Translations under genes and position numbers: made by a program
Shown here: one piece after another, positions 40,514 through 49,163 of the stretch
Numbering within the stretch: the stretch's first letter is position 1
Layout: the number at the start of each line of letters is the position of its first letter
The notes under the pieces: model-generated
What the model was told of the DNA's origin: nothing
The model's database searches: none
The model's input: only the letters and a program-made list of their open reading frames with translations
Source: SYOC01 sp964441775
Lineage (GTDB): Bacteria > Desulfobacterota > Binatia > Bin18
Assembly: GCA_964441775.1 (NCBI GenBank)
Contig: CAYTVL010000002.1
Location: forward strand, 62,001 to 126,000
Direction: 5' to 3'
Length of the DNA stretch: 64,000 nucleotides

Positions 40514-42742
40514 TTACGCAATCGCATCGATGATCGCATTCAACGTCGGGCTCGGGCGCATTGCGTTGGAGGCCTTCGCATTGTCCGGTCGATAGTATCC
40601 GCCGAGGTCGACGGGCTTGCCCTGGACGGCGAGCAATTCGGCGTCGATCTTCTTCTCGTTATCTCCCAGCTCTTTGGCAATTTTCGCGAAACGCTCGGCC
40701 AGCGTCTTGTCCTGCGTCTGTGCGGCCAAGGCCTGGGCCCAGTAGAGCGCGAGATAGAAATGACTGCCGCGGTTGTCGATTTGGCCGACTTTCCGGGCCG
40801 GAGACTTATTACTCTCGAGGAACTTCGCGTTAGCCTGATCCAGCGTATCTGCCAGAATCTTGGCTGTGGGATTGTTGCTCGCCTTGGCCAAGTGCTCCAA
40901 TGAGGCGGCCAGCGCGAGGAATTCGCCGAGCGAGTCCCAACGCAGATAGCCTTCCTCCTGGAGTTGCTGCACGTGTTTAGGCGCCGAGCCTCCCGCGCCG
41001 GTTTCGAAGAGACCGCCACCGCTCAACAGCGGCACGATCGAGAGCATCTTCGCGCTGGTGCCGATCTCAAGAATTGGGAAAAGGTCGGTGAGATAGTCAC
41101 GCAACACATTGCCGGTCACGGAAATTGTGTCCTTGCCTTCCTTGATCCGCTCCAGCGAAAAGTGAGTCGCGTCCGCTGGCGACATGATGCGGATGTCGAG
41201 GCCAGTCGTATCGTGCTTCGGCAGATACTGATTTATCTTCTTGATCAGCTCGGCATCGTGCGCACGGTCCTTGTCCAGCCAAAACACCGCCGGGGCCCCG
41301 GTCGCTCTGGCGCGGTCCACCGCCAATTTCACCCAGTCCTGAATCGGAGCATCTTTCACCTGGCAGGAACGCCAGATGTCGCCTTCCTCAACCTGGCTCT
41401 CCAGCAATGTCTTTCCGGAGGCATCGACGATGCGAATCGTACCGTTGCTCGGGGCCTTGAAGGTCTTGTCGTGCGAGCCGTATTCTTCCGCCGCTTGCGC
41501 CATCAAGCCGACGTTGGGGACGCTTCCCATCGTCTTCGGATCGAACGCGCCGTGTTTCTTACAAAACTCGACTACTTCGTTATACACCGGAGCATAACAG
41601 GCGTCCGGAATCACGATGTTGCAGTCCTGCATGCCGCCTTCCGGATTGTACATCTTGCCCGAATCACGGATGACCGGCGGAATAGAGGCGTCGATAATGA
41701 TGTCGCTCGGGACGTGCAGGTTGGTGATCCCCCTGTCCGAGTTCACCATCGCCATCGGCGGCCGCTTCTTGTAGACCTCTTGAATGTCGGCTTCAATCGC
41801 CTTGCGTTGAGCATCCGGCAATGCCTTGATCTTGTTGTAAAGGTCGCCGATACCGTTGTCCGGGTCGACGCCCAACTTTTTGAGCGTCTCACCATACTTC
41901 TCGAACACATCCTTGTAGTACACCGTCACGGCGTGACCGAAGATCTTCGGATCGGATTCCTTCATCATGGTAGCCTTCAAGTGCAGCGAAAACAGGACAC
42001 CCTGCTTCTTGGCATCCTCGATTTGCTCTTCGAGGAATTTGCGCAATGCGTTCTTGCTCATGAACGTGGCGTCGAGTACTTCACCAGCCTGCAACGCAAT
42101 TTTTGGCTTCAGCACTGTGACCTTGCCGTCCTGTCCGACGAACTCGATCCGGGCCTCGGTGGCTGCAGGTATCGTTATGGACTTTTCATTCGAGCGGAAA
42201 TCCCCGCCCTGCATGTGGGATACGTGGGTCTTGGAGTCCGCCGTCCATGGACCCATCTTGTGCGGATGCTTGCGCGCATAGGCCTTCACGGAGAACGGTG
42301 CGCGGCGATCCGAGTTTCCTTCGCGCAACACCGGATTCACGGCGCTGCCCTTGACCTTGTCATAGCGCGCCTTGATCTCACGCTCCTTGTCGTCCTGCGG
42401 ATCTTCCGGATATTCAGGCAGTTTGTAGCCCTGGCTTTGCAATTCCTTGATCGTCGCCTTCAACTGCGGGATCGACGCGCTGATGTTCGGCAGTTTAATG
42501 ATATTTGCTTCAGGCGTCTTGGCCAGCTCGCCGAGTTCGACCAAGGCATCGTGCTGTTGCTGCTGTAGGGTCAGGTACTCCGGAAAGACCGCGATCACGC
42601 GGCCCGCCAGCGAAATGTCCCGCAATTCCACGATCACACCCGCCGCTTTAGAAAAGGCGTTGATGATCGGCAGGAATGAATAGGTTGCCAACATCGGAGC
42701 TTCATCGGTCTTCGTGTAGATAATCTTGTCTGCTTTTGCCAT
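40514..42742 (-). CDS. icd: Monomeric NADP-dependent isocitrate dehydrogenase
   Basis: A 742-residue protein of the monomeric IDH-2 type, much longer than dimeric enzymes (~420). It converts isocitrate to 2-oxoglutarate, reducing NADP+, in the TCA cycle. The sequence shows the N-terminal KIIYTKTDEAPMLATYSFLP, a NSDRRAPFSVKAYARKHPHK segment in the middle and the LPNISASIPQLKATIKELQ block typical of the family. ATG 42742 follows AGAGGAAAAAGC. The gene stands alone, with a word-repeat spacer behind it. Confidence 0.95.
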   Translation of the reverse strand: MAKADKIIYTKTDEAPMLATYSFLPIINAFSKAAGVIVELRDISLAGRVIAVFPEYLTLQQQQHDALVELGELAKTPEANIIKLPNISASIPQLKATIKELQSQGYKLPEYPEDPQDDKEREIKARYDKVKGSAVNPVLREGNSDRRAPFSVKAYARKHPHKMGPWTADSKTHVSHMQGGDFRSNEKSITIPAATEARIEFVGQDGKVTVLKPKIALQAGEVLDATFMSKNALRKFLEEQIEDAKKQGVLFSLHLKATMMKESDPKIFGHAVTVYYKDVFEKYGETLKKLGVDPDNGIGDLYNKIKALPDAQRKAIEADIQEVYKKRPPMAMVNSDRGITNLHVPSDIIIDASIPPVIRDSGKMYNPEGGMQDCNIVIPDACYAPVYNEVVEFCKKHGAFDPKTMGSVPNVGLMAQAAEEYGSHDKTFKAPSNGTIRIVDASGKTLLESQVEEGDIWRSCQVKDAPIQDWVKLAVDRARATGAPAVFWLDKDRAHDAELIKKINQYLPKHDTTGLDIRIMSPADATHFSLERIKEGKDTISVTGNVLRDYLTDLFPILEIGTSAKMLSIVPLLSGGGLFETGAGGSAPKHVQQLQEEGYLRWDSLGEFLALAASLEHLAKASNNPTAKILADTLDQANAKFLESNKSPARKVGQIDNRGSHFYLALYWAQALAAQTQDKTLAERFAKIAKELGDNEKKIDAELLAVQGKPVDLGGYYRPDNAKASNAMRPSPTLNAIIDAIA

Positions 42743-42882
42743 AGCTTTTTCCTCTTGAGTCACAGGTTTCGTTCAGCGTGTTCACCACCGAACCGGCCTT
42801 AAGAAAATTGCGCGGATTATACCACGTCGCGCTCTGACTCCTAGAGGGTGCATTAGCGGCTGTCAAGGGAAAGAGCGCGAAC

Positions 42883-42969
42883 GAATCGGAGAAACGGAGA
42901 GGGGGGGATCGGAGAAGAGACACATGCTGCTATTTTCTCCGCTCCCCCGTGTCCCCGACTCTCCGTTTC
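42883..42969. repeat. Word-built intergenic hairpin (CGGAGAAACGGAG)
   Basis: The 340-bp spacer between icd and the YCF48-like gene contains this element and otherwise no coding sequence that I can support. Arms GAAACGGAGAG (42891-42901) and CTCTCCGTTTC (42959-42969) are perfectly complementary over 11 bp. The left arm shares an exact 20-mer with the spacer at 38677. Confidence 0.72.
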
Positions 42970-43082
42970 AGCCTCGTCTTACGACTCTGGTCTTCCTTCC
43001 CGTATGAAAGACGGGGCTCATTGCAAAGTCGCCGCCGAGCAGATAGAGAGAGTACACTTTCAGCGCTGGTGAACATAATTCA

Positions 43083-44135
43083 ATGCTAAGGCGATTCTTT
43101 CGGCTGTCCTCCTTGCTGGGCCTGGTATGCCTTCTGGCTGCATGCCATGAAGACGTGAAAGAGGTCCCGCTCAATAATCGGCTCGTGACGATCTCCGACA
43201 AATTCTATGATGTTAAAGCGCTTTCGCCGGAGAAGGTCATTGTCGTCGGCTATGGCGGAAAGATTCTCCTGACCACCGACGGCGGGAAGAGCTGGCAAAC
43301 GAAGTCGAGCGGGACTGAGACGGCTCTTTACAATGTCAAGTTTGTGGACGCGCAAAACGGCTGGATAAGCGGCCAAGAGGGCCTCATCTTGCGCACGAAG
43401 GACGGTGGCGAGACCTGGCAAAAACAAGAGAGCGGCATCACCTCTCCCGTCTTCGCCCTGGCGTTTGTTGATCAAAATCATGGCTGGGCGGTGTCGGAGC
43501 AGGCGACGTATCTGCGTACCACCAATGGTGGTGAGACGTGGGAGAAGGGGCGGATCGAAGCCTCCGTTGAAGGCGTGGCCGAGGAAGAAACGCTGGCGAT
43601 GGTTGATCCTGCTTTGTACGATATCCACTTCCTCGACGAAAAGACCGGCTGGATGGTCGGTGAGTTCGGCAAAATCTACCACTCAACCGATAGCGGGGTG
43701 TCGTGGACCGAACAACAGGGCTCATTGCTGGGTCAGGCTGGTATTGATGATGCGTTGAATTTCCCCACGTGGTTTGGCGTGCGTTTTGCCAACGCTAATG
43801 AAGGCTTTGTGGTCGGCCTGGAAGGGAAAATCGCGCAAACAACCGATGGCGGAAAGAGTTGGAAGTTTATTGCCGAGGAGATTTCTGCGGCTTCGACTGA
43901 TCCGCTCTATGCACTTTCTTTACGAGATGGGAGCGGCTGGGTCGCTGGCGCCGCTGGGCGCGTGCTGCGGCTGCAAAATGGAGAGTGGGGACTTGCACCG
44001 CTGGGATTGCCCGTGGTGCCGTGGTTGCGTGCGCTTGATTTTGTTGACGAGAATACCGGCTGGATCGTCGGCGGCTATGGAACCATTATCCATACGACCG
44101 ATGGAGGCAAAACCTGGCGACCAAGCGTCGGGTAA
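43083..44135 (+). CDS. YCF48-like beta-propeller lipoprotein
   Basis: A 350-residue protein. A lipoprotein signal peptide ends in the lipobox LLAAC (Cys ~21). Six or more copies of a TTDGGKSW-type motif occur (TTDGGKSWQ, TKDGGETWQ, TTNGGETWE, STDSGVSWT, TTDGGKSWK, TTDGGKTW), spaced ~45 residues, which form a propeller like the photosystem-II assembly factor YCF48 and related BNR-repeat proteins. Outside phototrophs its role is unknown; it may be an envelope assembly or binding protein. Confidence 0.87.
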   Translation: MLRRFFRLSSLLGLVCLLAACHEDVKEVPLNNRLVTISDKFYDVKALSPEKVIVVGYGGKILLTTDGGKSWQTKSSGTETALYNVKFVDAQNGWISGQEGLILRTKDGGETWQKQESGITSPVFALAFVDQNHGWAVSEQATYLRTTNGGETWEKGRIEASVEGVAEEETLAMVDPALYDIHFLDEKTGWMVGEFGKIYHSTDSGVSWTEQQGSLLGQAGIDDALNFPTWFGVRFANANEGFVVGLEGKIAQTTDGGKSWKFIAEEISAASTDPLYALSLRDGSGWVAGAAGRVLRLQNGEWGLAPLGLPVVPWLRALDFVDENTGWIVGGYGTIIHTTDGGKTWRPSVG

Positions 44136-44139
44136 ACAA

Positions 44140-44222
44140 AAGTCCTGAGGCGAAAGTCCTGAGTCCTGAGAAATCTCTCTTCGTCTTTGTACTCGGCGCT
44201 CAGGACTCAGCATTTAGCACTG
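44140..44222. repeat. Word-built intergenic hairpin (AGTCCTGAG words)
   Basis: AGTCCTGAG occurs three times on the left; CTGAGTCCTGAG (44159-44170) is perfectly complementary to CTCAGGACTCAG (44199-44210) over 12 bp with a ~28-base loop. It occupies the spacer between the YCF48-like gene and the SDR gene. Confidence 0.75.
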
Positions 44223-44240
44223 ATCAGGGAGTAATCATAA

Positions 44241-45038
44241 ATGGCAGATGACGCGTTTGATATTAGCGGTAAGGTGACCATTGTGACTGGCGGCGGCACG
44301 GGCATTGGGGCGGATATCGCCCGCGAGTTTTGTCGTCGTGGCGCGAAAGTCATGATCACCAGCCGCACGATGGATCACCTGGGCCCAGTGGCCGATGGCA
44401 TTCGCCAAGGGGGCGGCGCGCTTGAAACTATGACGTGTGACGTGCGGCAAAATGATCAGGTTGACGCCGTCATCAAGAAAACGATCGATGCCTGGGGTCG
44501 CATTGACGTGTTGATCAACAACGCCGGGGCTAGCTTTGTCGCGCATGCGCATGACATCTCGCCCAATGGGTTTGCTGCTATCGTCGCCATTAACTTAAAC
44601 GGCACGTTTAATTTCTCTCGCGCCGCCGCCAAAGTCATGATGGAGAAACAAACCGGCGGGAACATTATCAACATTTCCTCAGATTCTGGGGTATATGGCG
44701 CCGCGACGATGGCGCATTACGGCGCTGCCAAGGCCGGGATTATCAATCTCACTCGTTCTCTGGCCATTGAATGGGCGCGGTATGGCATTCGTGTCAATTG
44801 CGTCTCTCCGGGGCCGATCGAAACCCCAGGCGTCAAAGAAGTGTTGTGGCCGACACCGGAACTGCAACAGAAAGCGACCAATGGCACGGCGCTCAAGCGT
44901 TTCGGCACGGGGCTCGAAGTAGCGTGGCCGTGCGTATTCTTGGCCTCGAATGCGTCGAGCTATATCACTGGCGCGAACCTGCAAGTCGATGGCTGTGCGA
45001 TGTCCGCTGGTGATCCGGCGAGCCGGTTGAGCTCATAA
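44241..45038 (+). CDS. Short-chain dehydrogenase/reductase
   Basis: A 265-residue classical SDR. The cofactor motif is TGGGTGIG (16-23) and the catalytic YxxxK is Y160-K164 (HYGAAKAGI), with an NNAG segment near 91-94. It oxidises or reduces a hydroxyl/keto group using NAD(P). It is the first gene of a run that also holds an HMGCS-like/DUF35 fusion, thiolase, acyl-CoA dehydrogenase and MaoC genes, suggesting hydroxyacyl-CoA or steroid/alicyclic chemistry. The substrate is not known. Confidence 0.9.
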   Translation: MADDAFDISGKVTIVTGGGTGIGADIAREFCRRGAKVMITSRTMDHLGPVADGIRQGGGALETMTCDVRQNDQVDAVIKKTIDAWGRIDVLINNAGASFVAHAHDISPNGFAAIVAINLNGTFNFSRAAAKVMMEKQTGGNIINISSDSGVYGAATMAHYGAAKAGIINLTRSLAIEWARYGIRVNCVSPGPIETPGVKEVLWPTPELQQKATNGTALKRFGTGLEVAWPCVFLASNASSYITGANLQVDGCAMSAGDPASRLSS

Positions 45039-45039
45039 A

Positions 45040-45136
45040 CTTGTTACGTCTTACGTGTTACGTGGGTAAGTTGCATCACTCAACATTTACGCGAGATTCC
45101 TTTTTCACGCACCACGCTACACGCACCACGATTCAG
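45040..45136. repeat. Word-built intergenic hairpin (TTACGT / CACGC words)
   Basis: Left: TTACGTCTTACGTGTTACGTG. Right: CACGCACCACGCTACACGC. CGTGTTACGTGG (45054-45065) pairs with CCACGCTACACG (45112-45123) at 10 of 12 positions. It lies between the SDR and the HMGCS-like gene. Confidence 0.65.
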
Positions 45137-45145
45137 GAGTAGAAC

Positions 45146-46549
45146 ATGGCAGGTATTGTATCCTTCGGTTCCTATGTCCCGACCTATCGGCTCCCGCGCG
45201 ATCTGATCGCCAAAGAGTGGGGTCAGTCCTCGCTCGGTGGTGAGCGCGCCATTGCGAATTTTGATGAAGATAGTTTGACGATGGCGGTGAACGCCAGTGT
45301 GGAAGCGCTTGGCGATCGCGCCCCGAGTTCGCTGGCCGGTGTCTTTTTTGCCTCGACCACCTCGCCTTATCGTGAGAAGCAGGCTGCGGTCACTGTCGCC
45401 ACGGTGTTGGAAACGAGCACCGAGATTCGCACGATGGATTTCACCGACTCGCTGCGCGCGGGGACCTCGGCGTTGCTGACGGCGCTTGATCTCGTGCCGC
45501 CTGGAAAGACTATCCTGGTGTGCGCCGGTGACTTTCGCATGGGCGAACCAGATTCTCAGCAGGAGCAAAACTATGGCGATGCGGGCGGCGCTATTCTCGT
45601 GGGAACGGAGAATGTTATCGCCGAGACCGTGGGAACCTACAGCGTCAGTCAAGAATTTCTCGGCACCTGGCGCACCGAGGAACAAGATTATCTGCGCTCG
45701 TTTCCCGGCGCGTTTGAAACTAAATTTGGTTACAATCGCTTCATTGCCGCCGCCGTGCAAGGCGTGTTGAAAAAGTGCAATTTGACGCCCAAAGACATCG
45801 CCAACGCCGCGATTGCCGCTCCTGCGCAACGCACGCTGCAAGCGGCCCTGCGCGGGCTCGGCCTGGACGCCAAGGCCCAGGTGCAAGACACGTTTTGGAA
45901 CACCATTGGTGATGCCGGCGCTGCGCAGCCGCTGGTGCTGTTAGCGGCAGTGCTGGAGCGCGCCAAGCCTGGCGACTTGATTCTGCTGGTGGGTTATGGC
46001 GACGGCGGCGATGCCGCGATTTTCCGTGTCACCGATGCGATCGCTGGCTTCAAAGCGGTGCGCAGCATCTTTTCGCAAATTGAAGTGAAACGCACGATGT
46101 CGTCATACGGAAAATACGCGCGCTTCCGCAAGCTGATGCGCAAGGATTACAGCACGACAGATGTCTCCACCCCGGTTGTGCTGCTGCGCGATCAAAAAGA
46201 GATTCTACCGCTGCACGGCGGCAAGTGCCCCAAGTGCAACACCACCCAGTTCCCCATCCACCGCATTTGTATCGAGTGTGGATACCGCGATGGCCTGGAA
46301 GAAGTGAAGCTCTCCAGAAAAGGCAAGCTCTTCACTTTTACACATGATTATTTGACCGAGACGCCTGATCCGCCGACGACCCATGCCGTGATTGACCTCG
46401 ACGGCGGCGGTCGTGTGTATGTGCAAATGACTGATTGTGACTCGGAGCGCGTCGAAATCGGCATGCCGTTGGAATTGACCTTCCGGAAATATCACGAAGG
46501 CTACGGCATCAAGAACTATTTCTGGAAAGCGCGACCGGTGAATAAATAA
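45146..46549 (+). CDS. HMG-CoA-synthase-like protein fused to DUF35 OB-fold/zinc ribbon
   Basis: A 467-residue fusion. The N-terminal ~350 residues have the thiolase-superfamily/HMG-CoA synthase fold; the C-terminal part is a zinc ribbon (CPKCN, then CIECG, near residues 361-378) followed by an OB fold, the DUF35 type that binds acyl-CoA. At the place of the catalytic Cys the sequence reads DSLRAGTSAL (101-110) with no Cys. The family is often annotated HMG-CoA synthase, but here a non-condensing or lyase/aldolase-type partner role is likely. An SCP-x thiolase gene follows, as in steroid side-chain lyase pairs. Confidence 0.82.
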   Translation: MAGIVSFGSYVPTYRLPRDLIAKEWGQSSLGGERAIANFDEDSLTMAVNASVEALGDRAPSSLAGVFFASTTSPYREKQAAVTVATVLETSTEIRTMDFTDSLRAGTSALLTALDLVPPGKTILVCAGDFRMGEPDSQQEQNYGDAGGAILVGTENVIAETVGTYSVSQEFLGTWRTEEQDYLRSFPGAFETKFGYNRFIAAAVQGVLKKCNLTPKDIANAAIAAPAQRTLQAALRGLGLDAKAQVQDTFWNTIGDAGAAQPLVLLAAVLERAKPGDLILLVGYGDGGDAAIFRVTDAIAGFKAVRSIFSQIEVKRTMSSYGKYARFRKLMRKDYSTTDVSTPVVLLRDQKEILPLHGGKCPKCNTTQFPIHRICIECGYRDGLEEVKLSRKGKLFTFTHDYLTETPDPPTTHAVIDLDGGGRVYVQMTDCDSERVEIGMPLELTFRKYHEGYGIKNYFWKARPVNK

Positions 46550-46550
46550 A

Positions 46551-46640
46551 AGAGCCTATGGCTTATGGCCTATGGCTTATGGCATATAGTTTATAAGCTA
46601 TCTGCTATAAAGTAAGCGAAGCAAACGGGCCATAAGCGAT
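46551..46640. repeat. Word-built intergenic hairpin (CTTATGGC words)
   Basis: TATGGC occurs four times; GCTTATGGCC (46561-46570) is perfectly complementary to GGCCATAAGC (46628-46637). It fills the spacer between the HMGCS-like gene and the thiolase gene, just before its ribosome-binding site. Confidence 0.75.
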
Positions 46641-46665
46641 CTGCTAAATTGAAAGGAGGCCTCTC

Positions 46666-47808
46666 ATGAATATTCGGGATAAAGTTGCGGTGATCGGCGC
46701 TGGATGCAGCAAGTTCGGCGAGAACTATGACATGAGCGCTGAAGACATGATCGTCAGCGCGGCGTTTGACGCCTATACTGACGCCAAGATCGATCCGAGC
46801 CAGATCCAAGCCGCGTGGGTCGGCACCCTCAACTCCGCTAATGCCGGCAACGCCCTGGCTGATCCCTTGAAGCTGTTCAATATTCCGATCACGCGCGTGG
46901 AAAACTACTGCGCCTCGGGTATGGACGCTTTCCGCAACGCCTGCATGGCGGTGGCCTCCGGCATGTACGACATCGTGCTGGCCCTCGGGTTCGAGAAACT
47001 GCGTGACTCCGGTCAACGCGGCCTCGGCACGTTCGGCAATCATCCCGTGGTAGGCTACGGCACGACGGCTCCTTCTCTGTTTGCGATGGCGGCGAACCGC
47101 TACTTTTCCACGTATGGCATCGACAAGCGCGCGCTCGCCAAAGTGGCGATGAAGAATCACCACAACGGCACTATGAGCCCCAAAGCACACTTTCAGATGG
47201 AAGTGACCGAAGATCAGGTGATCAATGCCCCATTAATCTGTAGCCCACTTGGACTGTTTGATTGCTGCCCGACGACGGATGGCGCTGCGGCGGTGATTAT
47301 CTGCAAATCTGAGCTCGCAAAATCATTCCGCCCCGATCCAGTGTTGGTGAAAGGCGTGGGTTTGGCGGTCACTTCTGGTGAACCGTACCTGAAACCTGGA
47401 TTCGCTTACACGGGTTTCCCAGCCACCGCGCAAGCCGCGCAGTCTGCCTATGAGCAGGCTGGTATGACTGTGAAAGATATTGATTTGGTGGAATGTCACG
47501 ATTGCTTCACCATCACTGAGCTTCTCAACATTGAAGACCTCGGGCTCGCCAAGCGCGGCGAAGGCTGGCGTTATGTGGAAGAAGGGCGCGCCGCGATCGG
47601 TGGAGAAATTCCAGTGAATCCTTCTGGCGGTCTCAAATCGTTTGGGCATCCGATCGGCGCCACGGGCGTCCGCATGATCTACGAAGTGTCGCAACATCTG
47701 TGGAACAAAGCCGGCGCACGTCAGGTGAAAGACGCCGAAGTGGGTCTCGCTCACAACCTGGGCGGACCAGGCTCGGTGGGCTGTGTAACGATTTTAGGGA
47801 ATAGCTAA
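46666..47808 (+). CDS. Thiolase, SCP-x type (acetyl-CoA acetyltransferase-like)
   Basis: A 380-residue thiolase with nucleophile C82 (NYCASGMDAF), H328 in SFGHPIGATG, the ECHDCFT segment near 276-282 typical of SCP-x/SCP2 thiolases, and a C-terminal GGPGSVGC (C373) in place of the usual CxGGGxG. It probably cleaves a beta-ketoacyl-CoA or works with the preceding DUF35 fusion as an aldolase-type pair. The ribosome-binding site AAAGGAGG is strong. Cytoplasmic, full length. Confidence 0.87.
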   Translation: MNIRDKVAVIGAGCSKFGENYDMSAEDMIVSAAFDAYTDAKIDPSQIQAAWVGTLNSANAGNALADPLKLFNIPITRVENYCASGMDAFRNACMAVASGMYDIVLALGFEKLRDSGQRGLGTFGNHPVVGYGTTAPSLFAMAANRYFSTYGIDKRALAKVAMKNHHNGTMSPKAHFQMEVTEDQVINAPLICSPLGLFDCCPTTDGAAAVIICKSELAKSFRPDPVLVKGVGLAVTSGEPYLKPGFAYTGFPATAQAAQSAYEQAGMTVKDIDLVECHDCFTITELLNIEDLGLAKRGEGWRYVEEGRAAIGGEIPVNPSGGLKSFGHPIGATGVRMIYEVSQHLWNKAGARQVKDAEVGLAHNLGGPGSVGCVTILGNS

Positions 47809-47837
47809 CTGCTGATTAGCACGAAGCGGTTCAAAGA

Positions 47838-47874
47838 AAGAGGCGAGGGGCTTCGCTCCCCTTGCCTCTTTTTC
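47838..47874 (+). terminator. Rho-independent terminator after the thiolase gene
   Basis: AAGAGGCGAGGGG, loop CTTCG plus CT, CCCCTTGCCTCTT, then TTTTC: a strong stem with T-run. It separates the thiolase gene from the acyl-CoA dehydrogenase gene, so these may be separate transcripts. The arms pair with only a GA/TT interruption. Confidence 0.75.
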
Positions 47875-47926
47875 GTTCTAGTGATTTGCTGCTGGCCGCA
47901 AACACGGCGGGAATAAAGGGGCGCTC

Positions 47927-49063
47927 ATGGATTTTGGCTTTAGCGAGGAACAAGAACTTCTTCGGCAGTCGGCGGTGGACTTTCTCAGTAAAGAATGTCC
48001 TATGACGTACGTCCGACAAATGATGGAAGACGAACGTGGTTACTCCGAAGAATTGTGGAAGAAGATGGCGGACCTTGGGTGGATGGGGTTGATCTACCCT
48101 GAAGAGTTCGGCGGGGCCGGGCTCACGATGGTTGATCTCGTCGTCATTCTTGAAGAGATGGGGAAAGCATCGATTCCAGGTCCCTTCTTCTCCTCGGTCT
48201 GTTTGGGTGGGTTGGCCATTCTTACTGCAGGTAATGCCGAACAGAAGCAGAAATATCTTCCTGATATTGCTGCTGGAAATAGCAAGGCGACGCTCGCTAT
48301 CCTCGAAGAAGACGCTCGTTGGGACGAGAAAGGCGTGAAGCTGCAAGCGCGCAAGGGCAAGACTAATTACTCTTTGAGTGGAGTCAAGCTGTTTGTGCCT
48401 GACGCCCATGTGGCTGATGTGATCGTGTGCATCGCCCGTACATCCGAAGGGCCCACGTTGCTGCTGGTGGACCGGCAACAGGCTGGGGTGACGGTGACTC
48501 AGCTCAAGACGATGGACCAGACCCGACGGTTGTGTGAAGTGCGCTTCGATAAGGTGCGTGTGAATGCTGACACCGTGCTGGGCGCGCCGGGAAAAGGCTG
48601 GGAAGCGGTAAGCCGTATTCTGGATAGCGGCAAGGTGGCCCTGTGCGCCGAGATGTGCGGCGGGGCGCAGAAAGTGCTCGACATGACGGTCGAGTACGCC
48701 AAGATGCGTGAGCAGTTCGGTCGTCCGATCGGTTCGTTCCAAGCTATTCAGCACAAGTGCGCCAATATGCTCGTGCAGGTGGAGAGCGCTAAATCCGCAA
48801 CCTATTACGCAGCTTGGGCGGTAGCGAATGATGCGCCGGAAGCGCCGCTGGCGGCGGCGATGGCTAAAGCCTATTGCAGCGACGCGTTCCGACAAGTGTC
48901 AGCGGAAGGCATTCAGGTGCACGGCGGCATCGGCTTCACCTGGGAACACGATCTGCATATTTATTTCAAGCGCGCCAAAGGTTCGGAAGTCACTTTTGGT
49001 GATGCGACCTGGAACCGCGAGCTGGTGGCGCAGTACACGTTGGATGTGGCGCCAGCAGCGTAG
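47927..49063 (+). CDS. Acyl-CoA dehydrogenase
   Basis: The 378-residue protein follows the standard ACAD layout: an N-terminal helical domain, a middle beta domain, and C-terminal helices with YAKMREQFGRPIGSFQAIQH and VHGGIGFTWEHDLHIYFKRA. It oxidises an acyl-CoA to the 2-enoyl-CoA with FAD and passes electrons to ETF. Members with this profile often act on branched or ring substrates. It precedes two hot-dog dehydratase genes, the next step in beta-oxidation. Confidence 0.92.
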   Translation: MDFGFSEEQELLRQSAVDFLSKECPMTYVRQMMEDERGYSEELWKKMADLGWMGLIYPEEFGGAGLTMVDLVVILEEMGKASIPGPFFSSVCLGGLAILTAGNAEQKQKYLPDIAAGNSKATLAILEEDARWDEKGVKLQARKGKTNYSLSGVKLFVPDAHVADVIVCIARTSEGPTLLLVDRQQAGVTVTQLKTMDQTRRLCEVRFDKVRVNADTVLGAPGKGWEAVSRILDSGKVALCAEMCGGAQKVLDMTVEYAKMREQFGRPIGSFQAIQHKCANMLVQVESAKSATYYAAWAVANDAPEAPLAAAMAKAYCSDAFRQVSAEGIQVHGGIGFTWEHDLHIYFKRAKGSEVTFGDATWNRELVAQYTLDVAPAA

Positions 49064-49072
49064 CAGCAAAAC

Positions 49073-49150
49073 TAGTAGCCAGTAGTCAATAGCCAGCATG
49101 GATTGCTTGTTTTCTCTACTGACTACTGAATGCTGACTACTGATTACTGC
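49073..49150. repeat. Word-built intergenic hairpin (AGTAGCCAGTAG / CTACTGAATG words)
   Basis: The left arm (49074-49096) is about 75% complementary to the right arm (49118-49141), with repeated AGTAG and CTACT words. ACTGAATGCTGACTACT (49125-49141) is identical to the spacer at 16657-16673. It lies between the acyl-CoA dehydrogenase and the first MaoC gene. Confidence 0.7.
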
Positions 49151-49163
49151 TTCGGGAGGAATC

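Noticed and set aside
40964..42568. A 534-codon open frame on the + strand
   Set aside because: It is antisense to the well-supported monomeric isocitrate dehydrogenase. Its product has no recognisable domain and reflects the codon bias of the real gene.
47831..48895. A 354-codon open frame on the - strand
   Set aside because: It is antisense to the acyl-CoA dehydrogenase gene and covers a terminator hairpin; the product is unlike any family.
38661..49150. A CRISPR array
   Set aside because: The repeated words are 6-12 bp, differ between sites and are not separated by unique spacers of constant length.
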